A stretch of DNA of 45,654 nt. Source: Verrucomicrobiales bacterium (GTDB taxonomy: Bacteria; Verrucomicrobiota; Verrucomicrobiia; Limisphaerales; Palsa-1400). The position numbers were made by a program, and so were the translations under genes. Below, piece by piece: positions 28,101-38,200 of this stretch; the stretch's first letter is position 1; the number at the start of each line of letters is the position of its first letter. The notes under the pieces were generated by a model that was not told where the DNA came from, searched no databases, and worked only from the letters and a program-made list of their open reading frames with translations. The DNA is taken from contig PLIU01000512.1 of NCBI GenBank assembly GCA_003140095.1, forward strand, positions 1 to 45,654, written 5' to 3'.

Positions 28101-31100
28101 CGACGGCACCGTGGATCCGAGCATCAACTTTGGATTCGGCGCCAACGGGTTTGTGGATGCGATTGTCATCCAAACCAACGGTGAGATTGATGTGGCTGGC
28201 CTATTCTCCACTTTTGGCAACATCCCCGAGAACAATTTCGCGCGGCTCTACGGCGGGGCTAACGCCGGCAACGGCTCGGTGGAATTCAGCCAGCAGGTTT
28301 ACGGCGTTTTGGAGAGCGGGACCAACGCCGCCATCGACCTCCAGCGCATCGGCGGCACCTTCGGGTCGCCCTCGGTCACGGCGGTCTTCTTTACCTCCAA
28401 CAACACGGCCCTGAGCGGCAGAGACTACATTGGCGTGACCAACACAGTGACCTTCCCCCTGGGTGAGACCTTCGCCTCGGTCCAAGTCCCAATTATTGAC
28501 AACTCCTCCATCGGCCCCAACCTGTTGGTCAGCCTCCTGTTGACCAACCCGCCCGCCAATTCCGAACCGATCGGGCCGCAGGCGGACGCGACATTGATTA
28601 TCACCAACGTCAACACCGGGCTGGAATTTGCCGCGCAGGGTTTTCGGCAATCCGCCACCGCTGGCAGCGAGGCCATCCCGGTCTTGCGCGTGGGCAATCC
28701 TAACACCACCGTGTCCGTCGTCGCCTATACGGGCACCAATGGCACAGCGACGCCTTACATCGATTACATACCGGAAAGCAGTGTTCTTACCTTCTATCCG
28801 GGCGAGCTTACTAATTACTTTCTGATACCGCTCCTGGATTCGCAGACGACCTTTCAGCCCACCACGGTGGAGCTGGAACTGGAAGACCCCAGCAACGCCA
28901 TCGTGACGGCGCCCAGCAGCGCCACCCTGACCATCGGCAGTGCCCAAACCGGTCCCGGCTTCTTGGCCCTCTCCTCCAGCGCTTACGTCGTCAGCGAGGG
29001 CGCGGCCAACGCCGTCATCACCGTCCTGCGCACCAACGGCAATGACAACACTGTGACGGTGCAACTTAATACTTCCAACGGCACGGCCATCGCCGGCATC
29101 AACTATTCCAATGTCAGCACGCAGGTGACCTTCCAAACCGGGCAAAACCTCGCCACCGTCGAGATTCCCATCATCCAACTGACCAACGCCGTGGCGAATG
29201 CTACGGTCAACATCACTCTTTCCAATCCCACCGGCGGGGCGATCCTGAACAGCCCGACCAACGCAGTGCTAACCATTGTCAATGACATCGCCGATTATTT
29301 CTTCAGCAGCGCCAGTTACTTCGTCAGCGAGGGCACCGGCACGGCCACGCTGACCATCATACGCGGCGGGCCTACCAACGTCACCTCGTCGGTGTTCTAT
29401 ACGACATATTCGCCGCCCAACGCGTCGGGGAGCAACGGCTTGGCCGTGCCCAACCTTGATTATGTGCCCACGTCCAACACGTTGACTTTTGCCCCGGGCG
29501 TAGCGCTGCAAACGGTCCCGGTGACGATCCTGCAAGGGAGCAACGTCAACCCCGTGGTATCTTTCCAAGTCCTGCTGCAGAACCCCAGCCCCGGCACACA
29601 GATCGGCGTGCCTGGCACGGCCACCGTGGAGATCATTAGCGACGTGACTGGATTCGACTTCGCCACCAATGCCTACTTCGTGGGCGAGAACGGCAGCAAC
29701 ATCGTCATCACGGTCAACCGGCTCAATGCGGACACTGGTTCGCTGGTCGTTCACTTTATCACCAGCGACAACACCGCCATTAACGGCGTGGATTATGTGG
29801 CCACCAACGGGACGCTGAATTTCCTGGACGGCCAGGCCACCAACAGCTTTTCGGTGCAGATTCTCAACCCGAACATGGTCGAGAGCAACAAGTCCTTCAA
29901 CATATCGCTATTCAGCCCTTCAGCCCATTCCTATGTCGTCGCACCGTCCAACACGGTGGTCACGATCACCAATGTCTATGTGGGCCTGTCCTTTGGCAGC
30001 CCCAGTTTCACGGTCAGCGAATGCGCTCTCTCGGCGGCCATCCCGGTCATACTAACCGGACTGACCAACAGCACGATCAAAGTCGATGCGTTTACAGCGA
30101 ATGGATCGGGCATCGCCAATGAGAATTATTTCCCAACCAATGAGCAATTGGAATTTCTGCCCGGCCAAACTGTAGCCTACTTTTACGTGACCCCCATCAA
30201 CAATCACGTCATCGGACCGGACCATACGGTGGAGTTGAATTTGAGCAACAACTATGCCGTGCCGGGCAACCCCGCCCCCCCCGGTGTGGGCGGCGTGGAG
30301 TTGCTCACTCCCAGCACCGCGCTGCTGACCATCGAGGAATGCAACGGCGCGTATATCGTTCAGTCCGGCACGGCCTTCGTCACTGGCAGCATCAATCCTT
30401 CCACCGGCGTGATTTATTCCAATGACACAGTGACCGTATTGCTGGGGTTGCGTGATATCGCGGGCGGCAATACCACCAACTTGGTGGCGACCCTGGAGTC
30501 GGCCGATGGGATTACCAACGTCTCCTCGCCCCAGACCTACGGCGTCTTGATTGAGAACGGCCCGACGGTGTCCAGGCCTTTCACCTTCACGGCCAAGGGC
30601 ACCAACGGCCAGAGCATCAGCGCCACCCTTGACTTGCAGGACGGCTCCCACAACCTGGGCACGGTGGCGTTCGGCTTTGTCGTGGGCGGGAACAGCACAT
30701 CTTTTGCTAATACAAACACCATTTTCCTGCCGGAGAACGCCGTCGCGCCGACGATGGCGACCAATTCGATTCCTCCCGGCTACGGCTATCCCTCCTTGAT
30801 TGACGTGTCTGGCATCCCTGGGCTTACGACGCTGGCCACGGTCACGCTCTCCAACTTCGGGCATAGTTTCCCCAGGGACGTGGACGTGGTGCTGGAGGCG
30901 CCCAACGGCTCCAATTCCATTCTGATGTCCCATGTTGGCGGCAGTGACAGCGTGTCCGCAGTGACCCTGACCTTCGATCAATCGGCCACGGCTTACTTGC
31001 CGGACCTCAACATGCTAACCAGTGGAACCTACTTGCCCACGGCGTATTCGCCGGAGATGCCCAGGCTGCCGGCGGTTCTCTCCAGCGTGACTGTGCCGGT

Positions 31101-32220
31101 TGAGGCGCCGGTATCCCCGTTCCCGTACGGCACCAATCTCTCTACCTTCGTAGGCTCCAGCCCCAACGGCTACTGGTCGCTTTGGGCGATTTGCGATAAT
31201 ACCCTGGACTCCGGCTATATCAGCAACGGGTGGATTCTCAACATCAGCACCGGCGTGCCGGTGGAGAACGATTCCGACCTGCAAGTCACCGTGACTCCGG
31301 TGCCCGCCCAAGCCACCACCAGCAATCTGCTGACTTATTACCTGACGGTGACCAACTACGGCCCGTCGGGCGCGACCAACGTCGTCATCACCGACTACCT
31401 GCCCGCCGGGGTCGTTTACCTGAGCAACAGTTGCAATTGCGGCACCGTGGCCAACGGCACGCTGACCGTGACCTTGCCCTCACTGGCCGTAGGGGCGGGG
31501 ACCTCGTTCGACATTGCCGTGATGCCTACGGCTTTGGGCTACATCACCAACGTCGTGACCGCGCTGGCCTTGGAGCCGGACCTCAACTCGAACAATATGG
31601 TCACCAACATCAACTCGGTCAGTCCGGCTAGCGCCAACCTGGGCATCAACCTGATCGGAAGTCCCAATCTGGTCCTGGCCGGCGGCGAGGTGATCTTCAG
31701 CGTTCAAGTAACCAATGGCGGGCCGTCCGAGGCCGTGGATGTCATCGCCACCTTGCTGCTGCCCGGTTTTGTGCCCGACACCAACGGCATTACTGTTTCG
31801 ACCGGCACCACCACCAACATGGACGGGACCATTATCTGGACTATAGGCGACTTGCCATTTAGTTCGACCGGGTCGGGGCCGACGTTGACGGTGGCGGCCA
31901 AAGCCTTCGTGGGTGGCACTAATCTGTGCGTCGCCTCAGTGAGTTCATCGGTCTATGATCCGCTCAAAGGCAACAACTCCTCCTCGGTCAAGATAGTTGT
32001 CGAGCAACCAATGTTGACCATAACAGGGGAGGCGCCGTCCTATCAATTGACATGGAGCGCGCAGGCGACGAACTTCATGTTGCAAGGGGCCACCGCCCTG
32101 CCGCCGCAAGGCACGTGGATACCAATCCCTACGCCGCCGGTCATCAACGGACAATACACATACTCCCTGCCCGGAACTGGAGGCTACCAATTCTTCCGCT
32201 TGAGTTCCCAACAGCCTTGA
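22195..32220 (+). CDS. Giant secreted Calx-beta / delta-60 repeat adhesin-like protein
   Basis: A 3341-residue protein. Order read from sequence: signal peptide (about 1-36, ending DSHAQ); PPC-like beta-sandwich (about 40-182); Calx-beta-like segments (about 205-690); first array of seven delta-60 repeats (711-1093); Calx-beta domains (about 1120-1640); second array of seven delta-60 repeats (1658-2021); six more Calx-beta domains (about 2025-2715); a NxG-type beta-sandwich (about 2720-2840); a proprotein-convertase-like P-domain (about 2845-3020); two DUF11 repeats (about 3025-3255); a C-terminal beta domain ending YQFFRL. Calx-beta domains bind calcium in characterised proteins, so calcium-dependent folding is likely. 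No enzyme domain and no anchor were seen. Role in adhesion or matrix is inference. It is preceded by a GAGAA repeat and followed 17 bp later by the S53 protease gene. Confidence 0.9.
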   Translation: MFTVQLSRTRQSARSWAAIWAVVAFCGGSALDSHAQPAPHNDDLTNAQVILGVSGSVQATNINATVEAGELAPVNGVPAQSTIWYIWTAPITTTVDFNTRNSTDPDGLPLDTMLGIYTNSAPGQPVSFANLVEVTGNEDDPSGGVTSRVDFQALQGTNYYIQVGSTTNTADGYSQGFVHLNWGASLVAGLLALSQPTFFMSSLENWLPDVDPAETILPSLYGFQEGSANARITLARYGGAVGRCEVNVILSPGTYTNSYQTNFLITNIFVTNYSAYPLTAANETGYTNIFLTNIASVNWFTNFENGFLVGLPVDNDIQENQTNSGTATTTDIGRIEITTNSLTGLNLFDFFANFSCPGTMSIPPTAVSNNGVITVSATNIYCILTNTNVIVPSAYKGIQYAPLAVTNFSLDDFQMSTDIFVQVYPFPPFLPEGYTPGPEEPGASGKATAPDPNYIYYGLNSLVQVTLTNAVMDPMEDPDIVPPFILQPQPAANINILNFWGNPYVVYTNPPPGSTYMMNFERYADRCNKDEEYVYVWVQQTPIISSVSHVVNYTLDSSIPGITVVDDNRFATVADADYAVPLESTNQPTFDFGAPGNSDWNGTYGTLTFPADSINAQPIFIPIFTNGAVEFDMDIYLQLFLTPQNAQADGSAQPPAAIGNISTSHLTINYNDFPGNGVFPGGTMDASFNVDNSPESYPPDNPVPGANSDVNAVVIQPNGEAVIVGDFDAYNSTPINYIARLQTNGLMDSTLSGLGRGPNNFVNAVVVDSSGRMIIGGNFTSVNSTNAFFIARLNYDGSLDTSFTNGYGFNGDVYALTIDASGRILVGGDFTSFDTTNCNHIARLLPGGGMDASFLPSSGMGLTNGTDQPVHAVAVDNLGKIILGGSFTRVNGTNWSHIARLLPNGSLDTSFNPALGADGNVMALAVQPNNSIILGGAFQHFNLISRNSIARLTSTGALDTSFNPGTGFDDIVYSLVLQPDGNILVGGQFTMYNGVRRVGLARLLGGQLGQGGWLDTSFMDTSYNQYAGLINHYYNTNAYNTNNGPSASNQRHQILGMGLQTNGNIVIGGSFIRVGGGTTRNDSHIRMNVARIIGPPTPGPELGGIGNNPGNLGLTQNPYTVDDSANQLYITLDRQNGSLGAATVTLGTNTLPPSSSSATAKDFGLLDAVSLYDTVWDLAAEPGDVYGWRMGDGEYGTNNNILTVPDGGESALFLSIHNDPNAAPILSADLNLLNLNANNLLNLGGVPVPLGPAFGQETSLMEIINDNFPAGTIGFSATNYNVLENAGTVTLTLLRTNGTYGSPSVTVIAVNGTAINGTDFSWTSQPVTFASGQTEATFTMPVIDHSTQQSNKFFSVFLSSPTAGASLDTNIPPLVPSNTVVTIIDDHFQPGYLSFSSPSYSVLEAGLATISVVRTGAALGQLSVEVGTSNGTAINNLNYVGVTNTLTWTNGDISTKTITVQTLQDNTVQGPTTVNLFLFNAQVAGNSSPVTNSEVLASPSNAVLTIVGTDSYGNLNFLTPYFSVFQNGGQALITVSRAGGTVGTVSVNFSTYSPTNVQLPALPAVAGSNYSATNGLLTFGPGVSSQSFTVPIIDTPSESHVADRIVGLQLFSGSPTNIAGQFPKTATLTILDPQLHLNSAGSVDTTTQNGLGFNGLVNSLYLQPDGSLLAGGEFTYFNSYPFNYVARLLPSGAFDTGFLNNLLGPNGTVWAVLSQTPAAGLTNGDVMIVGDFSQVNQVNSPNIARLNLNGALDTSFNPGAGADGAVYAIVQMLVPSASTNLANVPFYVIGGTFANYNGNPASGVARVTPSGLFDPSFNIGEGVTSSNAAIHALGITANNQILVAGDFTAFDNQPHHYLVQLNVDGTLDTNFAAFDGISSDINGSISALVVQPDGRILIGGLFTTINGSNLSYIARLNSDGTIDSNFNVGVGCNNSVQAIALDSQLNILVGGSFTKASGVTRNGLTRLNPDGTVDPSINFGFGANGFVDAIVIQTNGEIDVAGLFSTFGNIPENNFARLYGGANAGNGSVEFSQQVYGVLESGTNAAIDLQRIGGTFGSPSVTAVFFTSNNTALSGRDYIGVTNTVTFPLGETFASVQVPIIDNSSIGPNLLVSLLLTNPPANSEPIGPQADATLIITNVNTGLEFAAQGFRQSATAGSEAIPVLRVGNPNTTVSVVAYTGTNGTATPYIDYIPESSVLTFYPGELTNYFLIPLLDSQTTFQPTTVELELEDPSNAIVTAPSSATLTIGSAQTGPGFLALSSSAYVVSEGAANAVITVLRTNGNDNTVTVQLNTSNGTAIAGINYSNVSTQVTFQTGQNLATVEIPIIQLTNAVANATVNITLSNPTGGAILNSPTNAVLTIVNDIADYFFSSASYFVSEGTGTATLTIIRGGPTNVTSSVFYTTYSPPNASGSNGLAVPNLDYVPTSNTLTFAPGVALQTVPVTILQGSNVNPVVSFQVLLQNPSPGTQIGVPGTATVEIISDVTGFDFATNAYFVGENGSNIVITVNRLNADTGSLVVHFITSDNTAINGVDYVATNGTLNFLDGQATNSFSVQILNPNMVESNKSFNISLFSPSAHSYVVAPSNTVVTITNVYVGLSFGSPSFTVSECALSAAIPVILTGLTNSTIKVDAFTANGSGIANENYFPTNEQLEFLPGQTVAYFYVTPINNHVIGPDHTVELNLSNNYAVPGNPAPPGVGGVELLTPSTALLTIEECNGAYIVQSGTAFVTGSINPSTGVIYSNDTVTVLLGLRDIAGGNTTNLVATLESADGITNVSSPQTYGVLIENGPTVSRPFTFTAKGTNGQSISATLDLQDGSHNLGTVAFGFVVGGNSTSFANTNTIFLPENAVAPTMATNSIPPGYGYPSLIDVSGIPGLTTLATVTLSNFGHSFPRDVDVVLEAPNGSNSILMSHVGGSDSVSAVTLTFDQSATAYLPDLNMLTSGTYLPTAYSPEMPRLPAVLSSVTVPVEAPVSPFPYGTNLSTFVGSSPNGYWSLWAICDNTLDSGYISNGWILNISTGVPVENDSDLQVTVTPVPAQATTSNLLTYYLTVTNYGPSGATNVVITDYLPAGVVYLSNSCNCGTVANGTLTVTLPSLAVGAGTSFDIAVMPTALGYITNVVTALALEPDLNSNNMVTNINSVSPASANLGINLIGSPNLVLAGGEVIFSVQVTNGGPSEAVDVIATLLLPGFVPDTNGITVSTGTTTNMDGTIIWTIGDLPFSSTGSGPTLTVAAKAFVGGTNLCVASVSSSVYDPLKGNNSSSVKIVVEQPMLTITGEAPSYQLTWSAQATNFMLQGATALPPQGTWIPIPTPPVINGQYTYSLPGTGGYQFFRLSSQQP
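24325..25474 (+). repeat. First array of seven delta-60 repeats (beta-propeller)
   Basis: Seven protein repeats of about 55 residues with the pattern AVxxQPNGxIxVGGxF, a variable N/T-rich turn, IARL, xxxGxLDTSF. The core strands read AVIVGDF, MIIGGNF, ILVGGDF, IILGGSF, IILGGAF, ILVGGQF and IVIGGSF. Seven copies suit a closed seven-bladed propeller. Confidence 0.85.
27166..28257 (+). repeat. Second array of seven delta-60 repeats (beta-propeller)
   Basis: Seven more repeats of about 52 residues; core strands read LLAGGEF, VMIVGDF, YVIGGTF, ILVAGDF, ILIGGLF, ILVGGSF and IDVAGLF. Units two and three have insertions of about 7-10 residues before the core strand. The array is separated from the first by about 560 residues of Calx-beta sequence. 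Confidence 0.85.
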
Positions 32221-32237
32221 TGTAAGAGCAACTAAAC

Positions 32238-35200
32238 ATGAAACCACCTTCTCATGCTTTGCGCCTGGCGTCGGAGGCCGCGGTGTGCGCGGCTTTGATT
32301 CTTCTCCTTGCGCCGAGCGTCCATGCGGCCGGCCAACAAGTCTTGCACGGGCACCTCGTTCCGGCAGCATCGAAATTGACACCCATCGGTCGCCTGGCAG
32401 GAACCAACCGATTGAGTCTGGTTATTGGGCTGCCGTTGCGAAATCAGCCAGAGCTCGAGACGCTGCTGAAGCAGATATACGATCCCACGAGCCCAAACTA
32501 CCGCCATTATCTGACTCCAACGGAATTCGCGCAAAGGTTTGGCCCCACTCCGGCTAACTACAAGGCCGTCGCCGATTTCGCTTCCGCCCATAACTTGAGG
32601 GTCACCGCGACCCATCCAAACCGCACCTTAATTGACGTGGAAGGCTCGGCCGCAGACATTGAAAGCGCCTTGCACGTCAAGCTGCTGCGGTATAACCGTC
32701 CAACAAAGCCAGGCACGTTTTACGCTCCCGATACCGAGCCGTCCGTGGACTTAAACGTCCGGCTCTTGCATGTGAGCGGGTTGGACGATTATATCAAGCC
32801 TTTCCCCAAATCCATTAAGGAACCGCCTCCAAAGGGTGGGGCTGGCGGGAAGCCCAAGGGGGGTTCCGGACCTGGTGGCGCGTTTATTGGCTATGATTAC
32901 AGAGACGCATACGCACCAGGGGTGACGCTGACGGGGACAGGGCAGAAGGTGGCGATCTTCGAATTGGACGGTTATTATACCAGTGATATTGTCGCCTACG
33001 AAGCCCAAGCGGGCTTGCCACAGGTGCCATTACGCAATGTTCTGCTGGATGGGCTGACCGGAGCGCCCTTGAGCTTCGGCGGCGACGGGGAGGTTTCGCT
33101 GGACATCGAGAACGTGGCCGCCATGGCGCCGGGCTTGGACGAGATTATCGTCTATGAGGGATCGTCGCCAGACGACGTTCTCAATCGAATTGCGACAGAC
33201 GACGCCGCCTACCAGATCAGTTGTTCTTGGGGCTGGGAGGTGCCAAATCCAAACGCCCTGGAGGACCAGATCTACATGCAATACGCCACGCAAGGGCAGA
33301 CCTTTTATGACGCTTCCGGTGACGTCGGGACGACGCTCTCGACCAACATCGTTCCACCTTCGGATGATCCTTACATCACGCAGGTGGGCGGGACGGAATT
33401 GACCACGAGTGGACCACTGGGGTCATGGGTGTCGGAGACGACTTGGGATGTGCCCGATGGGCAGGGCGGGAGCACAGGCGGCTACAGTTCCGTTTATCCG
33501 ATACCTTCCTGGCAGTTGGGCATCAGCATGGTTACCAATGGAGGCTCAACGAGCTTTCGGAATTTTCCCGACGTGGCCTTAACCGCGCAAAATTGCTACG
33601 TCATCTACGAGCAAGGTCAAACCGGGCCCTTCAGCGGCACCAGTTGCGCTGCGCCGCTTTGGACGGCGTTCACCGCCCTGATCAATCAACAAGGCGCCAT
33701 CTACGACCATCCGCCGGTCGGTTTTATCTGTCCCGCGCTCTACGCCTTGGCCAAAGGCCCGCGCTACAATTCCATTTTGCACGACATTACAACGGGTAAC
33801 AACACCAACGCTATTTATACCAACCAGTTTTTTGCCTGTCCGGGCTACGACCTTTGTACAGGCTGGGGGACTCCGACGGGAAGCAACCTCATTAATGCGC
33901 TGGCGCCGCCCGAGAATGTACCTGCCTTGTTTGTGGTGGCAAACCTGATCTCAGGCGGCAACGGCAACGGGATCATCACCTATGATGAGTGCATTAATTT
34001 GTCCTTGGTTATCACTAATGAAGGGCTGGCTGCGGCTACTGGCATCCAAGGCTTCCTTTATTCCACCACGCTGGGAGCCATCGTCGGCCAAGCCACGGCG
34101 AGCTTTCCTGATTTGTCCCCAGGCGCGAAGGCGGCCTCGACCACACCGTTTACGCTCAGCACGGAGCCGACTTTCGTCTGCGGCACGCCCGTTGATTTGT
34201 TCCTGATTTTGAAATACGACCAAGGGGCGCAAACCAACGCCGTTGAGATTCCATCAGGAACGCTCGGGACTCCTGATACTTTTGGCAACTCGACAACCTT
34301 CGTGCTGACGCCGGGCAGCTTTAGCGGCATTGTTTCGCCGGTGACAGTTTCGGGTTTGCAGTCGGCAGCGAAGATTACCGTTTCGGTCTATGCGACGGCG
34401 CTCTTTGATGAGGGGCTGACCTTACGGTTGACTAGTCCCGATGGCGCCTCGGTCACTTTGGTGCAGGATGGCGGCGGATTGGGCGCCAATTTCGGCTCAG
34501 GTTGCTCTCCCGGCTCGTACACAACCTTCGATGACGATGCCACGAACTCGATCGCGGCGGGGACGGCTCCTTTCGTCGGCTCCTTCCAGCCCGACGAGCA
34601 ACTGTCCAGTCTTCTTCCGGTTTACGGCACCAATCTCAATGGCATCTGGCAGTTGAGCGTAGTGGACGAGGACCCCGGCGACACGGCGACGCTGCAGTGT
34701 TGGAGCCTCAACCTCACCCCTTATGTCTGCTCGGATGGCGGCGGACAATGCCCGGGCGCGACCCTTTCCCTGACGATGTCTGCCAGCCCCGACCCGGTCT
34801 TGGTCTTTAGCAACTTGGTCTATGACCTGACTGTCTCCAACGCCGGGCCTCAGGCCGCCACCAATGTGGTGATTTCGCAGTCCCTTCCTCCGGGCGTCGG
34901 GTTTGTCACCACCACGAATTTCCCAGCGACAGCGACTTACTCGGGCACCAATCTGACTCTTTCCCTCGGCAGCTTGCCTGTTTATGGGTCGGCGGTGGTT
35001 TCCGTGGTGACCATTCCCACCATTCCGGGGCTGGCCACCAGCGTGGCATCGGTGGCATCGACCGAAATCAATCCGAACCCGAATAATACCACCGCTTCCG
35101 TCTCGACGCTTGTAAACCTGCCGGCGGCGGAGTTGACTGTCAGCATGTCCGCGTTGCCAGCCTCGATTTTGCAAGGTGGCCAGACGACATTTACTATCGT

Positions 35201-38200
35201 CGTCACCAATAACGGTCCCTATACGGCGACGGGCGTTGTGTTGACCAACCAACTGCCGGCCAATGTGAATTTTATTTCCGCCACCACCAGCCAAGGGTCC
35301 ATTTCCACCGGCGGCTTGCTGGCTACTTTGGGCACCTTGCCAGTCGGCGCCAACGCGGTGGTCACCGTCACCGTCAGTCCCACTACCACAGGCAACATCA
35401 CCGACACGGCGCAGGTCGGACTAAGCACTTTGGAGACGGATCCCGTGTCGCAGAACACCACGGCCAGCTTCACGGTCAGCGTCGGCCCCTCGGCGGACTT
35501 GGCAGTTTCGGCGTTCGTCACACCCAGCACCGTGGTCGCGGGCAACGATTCCACGTACGTTGCCACAGTGGTCAACCACGGTCCGAGCACCGCCACCGAA
35601 GTTGTTTTCAGCCAGACAATCCCCGGCGGGACGGGGCTTAACTCGTCCACGTTCGTCTCCAGCAGCCAGCCAGGCGTCACCGTCACCAACGGCAGCATCA
35701 CTTGGGACATCGGAACCATGGCCAGTGGCGCCAGCGTGGTTATTACCAACGTGCTCCAGTCGGCCGCGCTTCCGTCCGGCGCGAAGCCGATCGTTCTTTC
35801 CTCCACTTTCTCCGTTTTTGGCCAGCCGGGCGCTGCGAACACCAACAACAACGTCGTCACTGTCACCAGTCTGTCGGAAGTTCCCACGATCATGGTTGTC
35901 CCCGTCAGCGCCACGCTGGTCTCGCAAAGCGGTTCCTCGCCCAACGGGGCGATCAATCCGGGCGAAACGGTCGAAGTCCAGCTTTACTTGCAGAATACAG
36001 GCAATGTTTCGACCACCAACTTGGTGGCCACACTGCAAGCCACCGGCGGCGTGACGCTGCCCAGCGGCTACCAAGTCTATGGCGCTCTGGCTCCGGGAGG
36101 CTCGCCGGTCGGGGGGGCCTTTACTTTCACGGCCGACAGCACCAATGGCGGAACAGTTGTGGCCACCTTGTCCTTGCAGGACGGTTCGGCCAGCCTGGGC
36201 ACGGTTTCCTTTACCTTTTACATGCCGGTGGTCCAAACGTTTTGGAACACCAATCAAATCTACGTTCCTGCGCTGCAATTTGTCCCATACCCGGACGAGG
36301 GACCGGGCAGTCCGTATCCTTCAACCATTCAGGTTTCCGGGTTGACCGGCTACGTTTCCAAGGTGACCGTGACAGTCTCCAACTTGTATCACACTTATCC
36401 CAACGACATCGGCATGTTGCTAGTCGCGCCGGGCGCCAATGCCGTCTTGATGGACGCGGCGGTCAACTTTTCTGTGCCCGTTAGCGGCGTAACTCTTACA
36501 TTCGATTCCACCGCGCCGACCGTGCTGCCCAGCGAGGGGAATTTGACTTCCGGCACGTTCGCACCCGCAGATTACAATCCCAACGATGTCTTCACCAACG
36601 CGCTCGCTCCTCCTTACAGCACCAGCCTGACCAATCTCAACAACCTTCCTCCCAATGGGGCTTGGTCGTTGTATGCCCACGACGACGCGGTGGGTGATGC
36701 CGGTGGCATCAGCAACGGGTGGGCCGTGACCCTCACCTCAATCATTCCCGTCAACCCGACTAACAGCCTGGCTGCAAGCATAGTCGCTTCCTCCCCTCAA
36801 GTGGTCCTGGGCGGCTCCCTCACATATTTCCTCAGCGTCCTCAACAATGGCCCTTCCACCGTGAGCGCGTATCTGACCAATGTCCTTCCCGCCGGGCTGT
36901 CTTTCGTCTCCGCGGGAGGATCACCGGGCGGTTACACGCAGAACGGGCAAACGATTCTCTACAATCTGGGCAGCTTGAGCCCGGGGACCGGGGTGACGAT
37001 TAGCAACGTAAACCTGGCGGTCGCCAGCGGCTTGCAGACCAACACTATCACCGCCGGGGTGCCGTTCGGGGTATTCAACATCGAGAATAATTCGGCCGCA
37101 GTGATCACCGCTGTGAGCCTGCCCATGGCTGACTTGGCGGCTGGCATCTCCGTCACGCCCAATCCAGCCATCGTGAACAACAATGTGGCCTACACCTTGT
37201 CGGTGACCAACCGCGGCCCAAGCAACGCCGTGACGACGGTCGGCACATTCCCGCTGACCGGTCTGCAATTGGTTTCGGTAGCGCCGTCGCAAGGCAGTTT
37301 CGTGGTTAACGATAACACGGTGCAATGCTCTCTGGGAGCCGTCCCTCCGGGCAATATTGCCGTCGTGGTCATCACGGCCACGCCGATAAGCGTCGGCACA
37401 CTGACCAATACTTGGAGCGTCAGCACTGGTTCCTTGGACACCAACTCGGCCAATAATTCCGCCACCGCTGTGGTTCCGGTCACTTACGCGGTGCCGATTA
37501 TCGTCGCTAACGGCGCCACGTTGCAGGTGCAGGGCGTAACTCCGCCCAACGGCGCCATCAATTCCAATGAAATGGTGACCGTGGCATTCGCGCTTACCAA
37601 TATTGGAGCGGCGGCTACCACCAATCTTACCGCCACGCTGCAAGCCACCGGCGGTATTACGCCCATCACCGCCAATCAGGTTTACGGCGTCATTCCTGCC
37701 GGCGGTTCCGTCACGGAAGCCTACTCCTTCATCGCCAACGGCGCTCCCGGTTCCACCGTGACTGCCACTCTGGCTTTGTTGGATGGGACCAACTCGCTGG
37801 GCAATGTTTCCTTCCCGTTCCTGATCCCGCTCACGACAAATTATGCCAATGCCACCGGCATCGTCATCCCGCAGTTCGGTCCAGGCTCGCCGTATCCGTC
37901 GGCTATTTTGGTCTCCGGGCTGACCAACCTTCAGGGCGGCAACCTCCTGGTCGGCAAAGTGACCGTTACACTCAATGGCTTCGCCCACACTTTCCCGCAC
38001 GATGTTAACGTGTTGCTGGCCAGTCCTTCCGGCCAGGAGTTGATCATCATGGGGCACGCCGGCGGACCCTACAGCGTATCCAATCTGACGCTGAGCTTCG
38101 ACGACGCGGCCACGCAGTCCCTGCCCACCGGCCAACTGGCTTCCGGAACTTATCTGCCGACGGACTATCCGCCGGCGGATCTTTTCCCGGGCCTTCCCCC

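Noticed and set aside
26842-28173. 443-codon minus-strand frame within the giant adhesin gene
   Set aside because: It lies opposite clear Calx-beta and delta-60 repeats; its sequence is a compositional shadow without recognisable motifs.
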